DNA of 9,717 nucleotides. It comes from Nitrospirota bacterium (lineage in GTDB: Bacteria; Nitrospirota; JACRHJ01). This document shows positions 1-5,435 of this stretch, one piece after another. A program made the translations under genes and the position numbers. The stretch covers positions 1 to 9,717 of the forward strand of contig DAHWTK010000059.1 of assembly GCA_027328825.1 (NCBI GenBank). The letters run 5' to 3'. The notes under the pieces are model-generated. The model was not told where the DNA came from. It saw only the letters and a list, made by a program, of their open reading frames with translations, and did no database searches. Position 1 is the first letter of the stretch; the number at the start of each line of letters is the position of its first letter.

Positions 1-37
1 GCCGGAGCCGGGGCGGGAATGGCGGGCAACTTCCTGG

Positions 38-57
38 ATTCCCGCCTTCGCGGGAAT
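38..57. repeat. Short palindromic element with perfect 8-bp stem
   Basis: ATTCCCGC (38-45), loop CTTC (46-49) and GCGGGAAT (50-57) form a perfect 8-bp hairpin. The surrounding wording (TGGATTCCCGC...GCGGGAATGAC) is that of a small dispersed palindrome known from many bacterial chromosomes; this identification is from memory. A second arm, GGCGGGAAT at 12-20, can instead pair over 9 bp with ATTCCCGCC at 38-46, so two mutually exclusive folds exist. There is no following T-run, so an intrinsic terminator is not supported. Confidence 0.7.
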
Positions 58-101
58 GACTAAGTATATTGCGGTGCTGGAATTACGGGTGGGTATCTTC
101 A

Positions 102-150
102 TCCCCCTCTTAAGATAAGAGGGGGACACAGGGGGCGTTATGAAAAGCGG
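102..150 (+). repeat. Dispersed hairpin repeat, copy 1
   Basis: Bases 102-126 form a perfect inverted repeat: an 11-bp stem starting TCCCCCTCTTA, with loop AGA at 113-115. It is followed by CACA, a GGGGG run (131-135) and TTATGAA. The whole block recurs at 3244-3291. The 25-nt hairpin matches the second copy at 22 of 25 positions, and the downstream GGGGG lies at the same distance from the stem. This copy is not next to a recognisable gene start, although its ATG at 140 opens a 17-residue frame. Confidence 0.8.
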
Positions 151-256
151 AATGACAGGCTTTTTCTTTCCCGTCACCCCCGGACGTTTTTGAACGGGGC
201 CATTGTCTTTACGAAGTCGCCGGGTTCCCGCCCCTGCCTCGTCCCCTACATTCCCC

Positions 257-285
257 TTGCCAAGCCGGTGTCCTTGAAGTAAAAT
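257..285 (+). promoter_or_regulatory. Possible sigma-70 promoter at the first gene
   Basis: TTGCCA (257-262) and TAAAAT (280-285) each match the sigma-70 hexamers at five of six positions and are separated by exactly 17 bp. Transcription would begin near 292, only a couple of bases before the ATG at 294. That would give a leaderless or almost leaderless mRNA, which agrees with the lack of a visible Shine-Dalgarno sequence there. It is a by-eye match only. Confidence 0.4.
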
Positions 286-293
286 ACGCGGTA

Positions 294-1343
294 ATGAGGA
301 AAATATTCTTTTTATCAGTTCTGCTTCTTATCCTGGCCATTCCTTCCGCCGGTTTCTGTCAGAATCCGAAGCTCGCGGTCTTTCCTTTCGAGAACAACGG
401 CCAGCCGAAGGACAACGGCCTGTCTTCCGGCCTTTCGGTCATGTTCTTCACTAATCTCGCAAAGATGAAGAACATGGATATTATCGACCCGCAGAAGGTG
501 TCCGAGGCGATTTACCGTCTGCCCCTTACAGGCGGCGCGCCCTCCGTGGAAGACTCGCTGAGGGTCGCGGAGAAGCTTGGGGCAGAATATGCCGTGACGG
601 GGGATTACGTGATTTTCGGCGGGCGGTTCAGGATAGACGTCCGGGTATATGACGTGAAGACCGGCACGATAAAGTTCATAGACAAGGCCCAGTCCACGGA
701 AGATACCATGTTCGACAGCGTGGACAAGCTCTCCGACAGAATAATCGCGGCCCTGGCGGGGGTTCTCCCGCCCGTGCCCGGAGCGCTCGAGGTGAGGACC
801 GAACCCGGCGGCGCCACACTTTATGTGGACGGCGACAAGTCTGGCGTTACACCGCTCTCGGTAAAGGACCTCAAGGTCGGAATGCACCGGATAAGGCTGG
901 AACTCTCCGGATACCAGAGATACAGGCAGAGGGTCGAGATAGAGAAGGGAAAGACGGTGAAGGTCAAGGTGAAGCTGATCCGCCTTTACGGAGGCGTGCG
1001 GATATGGTGGAGCCAGCTCCCGAACAGCGATATAGCCTTCGGCAGCCAGACAATCTCCATGAGGCATTTCCAGGGCATTTACCTGGCGTCGAGGTTCTGC
1101 CGGAACTTCCCGGCGGGAGACTATAAAGTCGCCGTGCGTATGCCGTACAAGGAGGAATCCTCCTGGAACCCGACGCCCACATGGAAGACCTATTCCGCGG
1201 ACGTTACCATTACCCCCGGCGAGGTTACGGACATTTACATCAATAACACCCTCTATGCGCCGGCCATACAGATAGGGGCGTGCGGCGCGTGCGCTTCGGG
1301 CTGGGATTTCACGACGAAGATGTCTTGGTACGAGATGAAGTGA
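294..1343 (+). CDS. Secreted CsgG/TolB-like and PEGA-domain protein
   Basis: A 349-residue exported protein of unknown specific role. Residues 1-22 are a clear signal peptide (basic MRK, a leucine-rich core, then SAGFC before QNP). The AGFC sequence is not a proper lipobox. Residues about 25-155 (KLAVFPFENNG..., ...GAEYAVTGDYV) look like the CsgG/FlgO/TolB-N type periplasmic fold that scores 'is this component present' folds in envelope proteins. Residues about 163-231 are a PEGA domain (GALEVRTEPGGATLYVDG ... GVTPLSVKDLKVGMHRIRL ... GYQ), a beta-sandwich found in surface proteins. The C-terminal about 115 residues match nothing I know and end with three cysteines in FCR and GACGAC. No in-frame start exists just upstream, and the next Met would remove the signal peptide, so 294 is the start. 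It is separated from recN by one base. Likely periplasmic or envelope-bound. Confidence 0.85.
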   Translation: MRKIFFLSVLLLILAIPSAGFCQNPKLAVFPFENNGQPKDNGLSSGLSVMFFTNLAKMKNMDIIDPQKVSEAIYRLPLTGGAPSVEDSLRVAEKLGAEYAVTGDYVIFGGRFRIDVRVYDVKTGTIKFIDKAQSTEDTMFDSVDKLSDRIIAALAGVLPPVPGALEVRTEPGGATLYVDGDKSGVTPLSVKDLKVGMHRIRLELSGYQRYRQRVEIEKGKTVKVKVKLIRLYGGVRIWWSQLPNSDIAFGSQTISMRHFQGIYLASRFCRNFPAGDYKVAVRMPYKEESSWNPTPTWKTYSADVTITPGEVTDIYINNTLYAPAIQIGACGACASGWDFTTKMSWYEMK

Positions 1344-1344
1344 G

Positions 1345-3045
1345 ATGCTGAAAGTCCTCTCGGTCAGGAATTTTGCGATAATCGACAGGCTGGAAATCTC
1401 CCTTGCGGGCGGGCTTACATGCCTCACGGGCGAGACGGGCGCCGGGAAGTCCATCCTTGCCGACGCCGTGGGCGCGCTCCTCGGAGGCGGCTTGAGCCGC
1501 GTCGGGCCGACCGGCGACCGGAGCGGGAACGGCGGCGGGGACGAAGAGTCCGCCGTCGAGGGAATATTCGACATTTCCTCAGTCCCGGATGTCGGGGCGC
1601 TCCTGGAGGAGAAAGGTCTGCCCACGGGTAATGAACTGGCCATCAGGAGGATAATATCACCCAGGGGCCGCGCATACGTGAACGGCTCGCTCGCAAGCAT
1701 CTCCACGCTTCAGGAAATCGGGGAGCGCTTAGCCGACATACACGGGCAGCACGACCACCAGTCGCTCCTGAAGGCGGACAGGCAGCTTGGACTCATAGAC
1801 GAGTTCTGCGAGGCGTCCGCGCTTTATTCGGAATACGCCGCGAGGTTCCGGGAACTCGCAGAGCTGAAGAGCAGGCTGTCCGGCTTCGAAGCCGGAAGGC
1901 GCGAGCGTGAGCAGCGGCTCGACATACTCCTATTTCAGAGAGACGAAATCGACAAGGCGGCGCTTTCGGCCTCCGAGGAGGACGAGCTTAACTCCGAGCG
2001 CGCGAGGCTTATGCACGCCGACAGGCTCCGGGCGCTTTCGGAGGAGGTTCTTTCGCGGCTGAAAGATTCCGAGACGCCGGCTCTTGCGGCGGTGGGCGAG
2101 ACGAAGAAGGCGCTCCGGGAGATGCACGGCCTTGCGGGTTCTTTAGAAGAGGCATTGAAGCTGGTAGAGGGCGCGGAGGTGTCCCTTGCGGAGGCGTGCT
2201 CGGCTGTGAGGGATTTCGAGCGGACGCTCGAAGCCGACCCGGAGAGGCTTTCCGTGGTAGAGGAGCGGCTCGATGTCATATCCAGGCTTAAGAAAAAATA
2301 CGGCGGCCAACCTGCCGGCAGCGAGACGATCGAGGGTGTCCTGGCTTACCGGGAGAGGCTTGAGGAGGAATTACAGGCGATAAGCGGTAGCGAGGAAGAC
2401 TTTGGCGGCCTGAAGGCGCGGGTATCGGAGTGCGAATCCGGCCTGATGGAACTTGGGCGGGAGCTCTCGGAGAAGCGAAGGGCCGGGGCGGGGAAATTCG
2501 GGGAGCGAATGCGCTCCGAGCTTGCAGAGCTTGGCATGGAGAGGGCGCAGTTCAGGGTGGAGTTCTATCCGCAGGAGAGGCCGTCTTTATACGGGATGGA
2601 GAAGGCGGAATTTCTGTTCTCGGCAAATCCCGGCGAGGGCGTGAAACCACTTGCGAAGATTGCCTCCGGAGGTGAACTCTCCCGCGTGATGCTCGCGCTC
2701 AAGGTAATACTCTCAAGCGCGGATAACGTCCCCACGCTGATATTCGACGAGGTGGACTCAGGGATAGGCGGAAAGACCGCTGTCGCCGTCGGCAGGAAGC
2801 TCAGGGAAGCGGCTGTGAACCGGCAGGTGCTGGCAATAACGCATCTGCCGCAGATTGCGTCCCAGGCCGCGGAGCATTTCGTCGTGGAGAAGAATACGGA
2901 CGGGAAAAGCACGAAGGTATCCATACGCAGGCTCGGGAAAGACGAGCGCGTGAGGGAAGTGGCCAGGATGCTCGGAGACGACGAGTCGAGGGCGGCTTCG
3001 GCCCATGCGGCGGAGCTTGTGAGAAGGGGAGGCGGTGTTGTCTGA
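1345..3045 (+). CDS. recN: DNA repair ATPase RecN
   Basis: RecN is an SMC-like cytoplasmic ATPase that acts on DNA double-strand breaks and supports RecA-dependent recombination. The product has 566 residues, close to the usual 550-570. Walker A is GETGAGKS at residues 29-36, directly after the typical opening MLKVLSVRNFAIIDRLEISL. The RecN hallmark DIHGQHDHQSLL lies near residues 131-142. A long Glu/Arg/Leu-rich stretch (about 155-400) is the shortened antiparallel coiled coil. The ABC signature SGGELSRVMLALK (about 440-452), Walker B TLIFDEVDSGIGG (about 464-476) and the switch histidine in AITHLPQIASQ (about 497-507) are all intact, so the protein should be active. Its ATG lies one base after the preceding stop. 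The 3' end overlaps the ferredoxin gene by 8 nt. No LexA-box-like promoter of its own is visible, so it is probably co-transcribed rather than independently SOS-controlled. Confidence 0.97.
   Translation: MLKVLSVRNFAIIDRLEISLAGGLTCLTGETGAGKSILADAVGALLGGGLSRVGPTGDRSGNGGGDEESAVEGIFDISSVPDVGALLEEKGLPTGNELAIRRIISPRGRAYVNGSLASISTLQEIGERLADIHGQHDHQSLLKADRQLGLIDEFCEASALYSEYAARFRELAELKSRLSGFEAGRREREQRLDILLFQRDEIDKAALSASEEDELNSERARLMHADRLRALSEEVLSRLKDSETPALAAVGETKKALREMHGLAGSLEEALKLVEGAEVSLAEACSAVRDFERTLEADPERLSVVEERLDVISRLKKKYGGQPAGSETIEGVLAYRERLEEELQAISGSEEDFGGLKARVSECESGLMELGRELSEKRRAGAGKFGERMRSELAELGMERAQFRVEFYPQERPSLYGMEKAEFLFSANPGEGVKPLAKIASGGELSRVMLALKVILSSADNVPTLIFDEVDSGIGGKTAVAVGRKLREAAVNRQVLAITHLPQIASQAAEHFVVEKNTDGKSTKVSIRRLGKDERVREVARMLGDDESRAASAHAAELVRRGGGVV
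3024..3032 (+). promoter_or_regulatory. Ribosome-binding site deciding the ferredoxin start
   Basis: The sequence AAGGGGAGG inside the end of recN contains a full GGAGG core (3028-3032). It lies only 2 nt before a GTG at 3035 but 5 nt before the TTG at 3038. The spacing therefore favours TTG 3038, and the resulting N-terminus MSEAIVD resembles that of family members. Confidence 0.6.
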
Positions 3046-3238
3046 AGCGATAGTGGACAGGGAGCTTTGCAAGGGCTGTCTTTTGTGTACGGCCATGTGC
3101 CCGAAGGGTCTTTTAAAGCAGGGTGAGGAGTATAACGGCTTCGGGTTTTATGCGGTCCTGGCCGTAAGGCAGGAAGAATGCACCGGCTGCGGGATGTGTT
3201 CGCTCATATGCCCGGACGGGGCGATAGAGGTGGTGTAA
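3038..3238 (+). CDS. 2x[4Fe-4S] ferredoxin subunit of 2-oxoacid:ferredoxin oxidoreductase
   Basis: A 66-residue protein with two complete [4Fe-4S] motifs: C11-x2-C14-x2-C17-x3-C21-P and C48-x2-C51-x2-C54-x3-C58-P. The pattern, the short basic/hydrophobic lead (MSEAIVDRELC) and the length match the delta (VorD/KorD/PorD) subunit. That subunit wires electrons from the TPP site of a 2-oxoacid:ferredoxin oxidoreductase to free ferredoxin. Here it sits between recN (8-nt overlap) and a secreted-protein gene; the alpha subunit follows only one gene later, at 4368. I chose TTG 3038 for its better-placed ribosome-binding site; GTG 3035 would add one residue. The substrate class (branched-chain or 2-oxoglutarate) cannot be read from this subunit. 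A stand-alone ferredoxin is possible, but the nearby alpha subunit makes the subunit role likely. Confidence 0.9.
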   Translation: MSEAIVDRELCKGCLLCTAMCPKGLLKQGEEYNGFGFYAVLAVRQEECTGCGMCSLICPDGAIEVV

Positions 3239-3243
3239 CCTTT

Positions 3244-3291
3244 TCCCCTTCTTAAGGTAAGGGGGGGATCAAGGGGGAGTTTATGAAGCGG
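3244..3291 (+). repeat. Dispersed hairpin repeat, copy 2, carrying an RBS and start codon
   Basis: Bases 3244-3268 form an 11-bp stem (two G-T pairs) around loop AGG (3255-3257). The hairpin is 22/25 identical to the one at 102-126. It is followed at the same distance by GGGGG (3273-3277), then AGTTTATGAAGCGG, which corresponds to CGTTATGAAAAGCGG in copy 1. The G-run is the only Shine-Dalgarno candidate of the next gene, and the repeat's ATG is that gene's start at 3283. The element fills the only real intergenic gap of the 294-7545 gene run. With no T-tract it is not an obvious terminator; it could still protect or attenuate mRNA. Confidence 0.8.
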
Positions 3292-4371
3292 TTTGGTTTT
3301 TTGCTTCTGTCTTTAGCGGCTCTGTCCCTTATGGGCGCAAGACAGACGGTCATGGGTTTTCCGATAGGAAACGTCACGGCGGTTGACAGGAAGGCTGGGG
3401 TGGTATCCGTGGACATCGGCAAAAAGGACGACGTTTTGCCGGGCATGACGTTTCTGATAGTTAACGCATCCGGGCAGGAGACGGCGAGGATTACCTCGTC
3501 CGAGATATATTCCGACATGTTCTGGAGCGTGAAGATGCCGCTTTACGAACTGGATAAAATATCCGTCGGGATGCAGGCGCGCTGGCTCCTTACGCCGGAG
3601 ATTGTCGCGCTCGACCGCGCGATGAAGACCGGTTCGGGCGATGCCTACAAAGATTTCCTCACGCGCTTTCCAAGGAGCCGGTTTGTCGCCCCGCTCCTCA
3701 GGGAGATGCCGGAGAAAAAGCTTAAGGAGATAAGCCCGGATTACTATGCGGCGTTCAAGGCTTATACTAAGGACTCCTTTAACAAGATAATAAAGAAATA
3801 TCCGGGGACCGGCTTTGCCCAGGCCGCTGCGGACGAGATAAAATCGATAGACGTTTACGAGAAGCAGCAGAAGAAAATAGAGGCCGAGCGGGCAAAGCGC
3901 GCGGCTGAGGCGGAGGCGGAGGACAAGAGGCAGGAGGCCATAGAGGAGAAGATCCAGGCGCAGCAGCAGATGGCGCAGCAGAAGGAATATCTCGGTAAAC
4001 TCAGGAACAATTCAAACTCCCCTGTGCGGTTCGTTTTCAAAAGCCCCTGCGAAATCCCCTCGACGGTCGTCCCGGCCAATTCCTATATGGACGCAAGGAG
4101 CTATCCGGGCAGTTTCGAGTACGATGTCTACAGCGTTGACGACACGTCCGCAAGCCAGTCGACACAGGCGTGGCAGACAAACCAGCCGGCAAGCCAGTCG
4201 CTCCAGACGGACCAGACCGGCCAGATGGACCAGTTTGGACAGACTAGCCAGGGCAGTCAGACGGGCCAGTCCGGATTTTCCGGCACCGGGACGCAGACAA
4301 GCGGGCCGCAGCCGCTCAAGACCGGGACGGTTAGCGTGCAATTCGATTTCTGGGAGGCAGATTATCCATGA
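3283..4371 (+). CDS. Secreted coiled-coil protein with Gln-periodic tail, function unknown
   Basis: I do not recognise this 362-residue protein as a whole. Residues 1-25 are a signal peptide (MKRFGFLLLSLAALSL...). Residues about 28-105 (IGNVTAVDRKAGVVSVDIG, then KKDDVLPGMTFLIV) resemble the small beta domain of FlgT-C and related envelope proteins. Residues about 110-190 are helical with repeated aromatic/Lys segments (YKDFLTRFPRSRF, FNKIIKKYPGTGFAQAA), reminiscent of TPR-like outer-membrane assembly proteins. Residues about 193-236 are a highly charged Ala/Glu/Lys/Gln coiled coil. After a short beta-like part comes a low-complexity segment (about 287-305 onward to 345) in which Gln occurs every third residue. 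The tail (VSVQFDFWEADYP) returns to beta-like sequence. The gene stands between the ferredoxin and alpha subunits of an oxidoreductase, with its start inside a dispersed repeat and its stop overlapping the next gene (ATGA). Probably a periplasmic or outer-membrane-associated structural protein; no enzymatic motif seen. Confidence 0.8.
   Translation: MKRFGFLLLSLAALSLMGARQTVMGFPIGNVTAVDRKAGVVSVDIGKKDDVLPGMTFLIVNASGQETARITSSEIYSDMFWSVKMPLYELDKISVGMQARWLLTPEIVALDRAMKTGSGDAYKDFLTRFPRSRFVAPLLREMPEKKLKEISPDYYAAFKAYTKDSFNKIIKKYPGTGFAQAAADEIKSIDVYEKQQKKIEAERAKRAAEAEAEDKRQEAIEEKIQAQQQMAQQKEYLGKLRNNSNSPVRFVFKSPCEIPSTVVPANSYMDARSYPGSFEYDVYSVDDTSASQSTQAWQTNQPASQSLQTDQTGQMDQFGQTSQGSQTGQSGFSGTGTQTSGPQPLKTGTVSVQFDFWEADYP
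4156..4269 (+). repeat. CAG-N6 periodic repeat coding for XXQ triplets
   Basis: Thirteen CAG codons start at 4156, 4165, 4174, 4183, 4195, 4204, 4213, 4222, 4231, 4240, 4249, 4258 and 4267. Every interval is 9 nt except one of 12 nt. The protein reads Q-STQ-AWQ-TNQ-PASQ-SLQ-TDQ-TGQ and onward (Gln292-Gln329 of the gene at 3283). The two residues between glutamines vary, with Ser, Thr, Asp and Gly most common. A further CAG at 4294 keeps the 9-nt phase. This is a degenerate minisatellite-like coding repeat, not a CRISPR array. Confidence 0.85.
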
Positions 4372-5435
4372 GCGCGAAGACAGTCCTTCTGAAGGGCAAC
4401 GAGGCCCTTGCGGAAGGCTCCATACAGGCGGGATGCCGGTTCTTTTTCGGCTATCCGATAACGCCGCAGAACGAGATACCGGAGTATATGTCGAGGAGGA
4501 TGCAGGAGGTGGGCGGAGTGTTCCTGCAATCCGAGAGCGAGCTGGCGGCCATAAACATGGTCTTCGGGGCCTCCGCCTGCGGGGCGAGGGCCATGACCTC
4601 GTCTTCCTCGCCCGGCATAAGCCTGAAGCAGGAAGGCATATCCTTCCTTGCGGGCGCGCAGCTCCCGGCGGTGATTGTCAACGTCCAGAGAGGCGGCCCG
4701 GGGCTTGGCAATATCTCGGCGTCTCAGGCGGATTACTTCCAGGCCGTAAAGGGCGGCGGGCACGGGGATTACCACCTGCTCGTCTACGCGCCCTCCAGCG
4801 TGCAGGAGGCCTACGACCTTGCGATAAGGGCCTTCGAGAAGGCTGACGAATACAGAAACCCTGTGATGATACTTGCGGACGGCGTCCTGGGGCAGATGAT
4901 GGAGCCGGTAAAGCTCAAGGCGCCGAAGCTTAAAAAGATAGACAAGCCCTGGGCGCTTACCGGCTGTGAAGGCCGGGAGCCGAACGTCGTGAAATCGCTC
5001 TTCATGGGCGAAGGCGAGCTTGAGAGGATGAACTACGTCCTGCACGGGAAATATCAGCGCATGAAGGACAGGGAGGCAAAGGCGGAGGAATTCATGCTCG
5101 ACGACGCTGAACTTGTCGTTACCGCGTACGGCACCGCCGCGAGGATAGCGAAGTCCGCAATAAGAAAAATGAGAAACGCCGGCAAGAAGGTGGGGCTTAT
5201 AAGGCCGGTGACGCTATTCCCGTTCCCGGAAAAGACATATCGGGAAGCCGCCCTGCACGCGAAGAAATTTCTGACTGTCGAGATGAACCTCGGGCAGATG
5301 GTGGAGGACGTGCGCCTTGCCGTGAACGGGAAAAGGCCGGTGGAGTTTTACGGCAGGCCGGGCGGCGGCGTCCCTACTCCGGGCGAGCTGTACAAGGTAA
5401 TGGCCAAACACTATCCCGCGGGACGGAAAAAGTGA
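4368..5435 (+). CDS. vorB: 2-oxoacid:ferredoxin oxidoreductase alpha subunit, VorB/KorA type
   Basis: A 355-residue alpha subunit of the ferredoxin-dependent 2-oxoacid oxidoreductases, which oxidise a 2-oxoacid and CoA to acyl-CoA, CO2 and reduced ferredoxin. Recognisable family blocks are GCRFFFGYPITPQNEIPEYM (22-41), the SE...AA..M..GAS..G.RAMTSSSSPG stretch (about 55-84), QRGGPGLGNI (about 108-118), GGGHGDYHLLVYAPSS (129-144) and LADGVLGQMMEP (about 164-176). They are followed by the transketolase-C-like domain (VVTAYGTAARIAKSAI ... GLIRPVTLFPFPE) and the ending GRPGGGVPTPGELYKVM. Length and wording fit VorB (3-methyl-2-oxobutanoate type); KorA is the alternative, and substrate cannot be settled here. 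The ATG overlaps the previous stop (ATGA), with GGAGG at 4352-4356 as a distant RBS. The TPP-binding beta subunit and the gamma subunit, normally adjacent, are not found downstream, so a functional complex needs genes from elsewhere. Confidence 0.93.
   Translation: MSAKTVLLKGNEALAEGSIQAGCRFFFGYPITPQNEIPEYMSRRMQEVGGVFLQSESELAAINMVFGASACGARAMTSSSSPGISLKQEGISFLAGAQLPAVIVNVQRGGPGLGNISASQADYFQAVKGGGHGDYHLLVYAPSSVQEAYDLAIRAFEKADEYRNPVMILADGVLGQMMEPVKLKAPKLKKIDKPWALTGCEGREPNVVKSLFMGEGELERMNYVLHGKYQRMKDREAKAEEFMLDDAELVVTAYGTAARIAKSAIRKMRNAGKKVGLIRPVTLFPFPEKTYREAALHAKKFLTVEMNLGQMVEDVRLAVNGKRPVEFYGRPGGGVPTPGELYKVMAKHYPAGRKK

Larger units (their letters stand above)
1..293. other. Gene-free leader region with palindromic repeats
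   Basis: I see no convincing gene in these 293 bases. The stretch holds a GC-rich hairpin (38-57), a second perfect hairpin (102-126) followed by a G-run and an ATG, and a promoter-like pair of hexamers (257-285). Frame 1 is open from the window edge to a TAA at 61-63, so the tail of an upstream gene could end there. The last residues of that frame would simply be the hairpin repeat read through, so I do not call a gene. GC content is similar to the flanking coding DNA. Confidence 0.6.

Noticed and set aside
1..63. Possible 3' end of an upstream gene in frame 1, ending in TAA at 61
   Set aside because: The final residues are the reading of the palindromic repeat, and too little sequence is present to show coding.
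140..193. A 17-residue open frame starting at the ATG of the first hairpin repeat
   Set aside because: The start and the G-run are part of the repeat itself, and the short product has no features. I cannot support a gene without expression evidence.
177..199. Small hairpin CCCCG...CGGGG
   Set aside because: It has only a 5-bp stem with a 13-nt loop, which is expected by chance in GC-rich DNA.
315..1706. A 463-codon open frame on the - strand across the PEGA gene and the start of recN
   Set aside because: The + strand frames carry a signal peptide, a PEGA domain and the RecN Walker A. The antisense translation is Arg/Pro/His-rich with no family resemblance, a typical shadow in GC-rich DNA.
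3244..3268. Intrinsic terminator after the ferredoxin gene
   Set aside because: The stem is stable but followed by ATCAAGGGGG rather than a T-run, and the genes downstream are tightly coupled.
4156..4296. CRISPR-like periodicity
   Set aside because: The repeat unit is only one conserved codon with 6-nt variable gaps in frame with a gene, far from repeat-spacer architecture.
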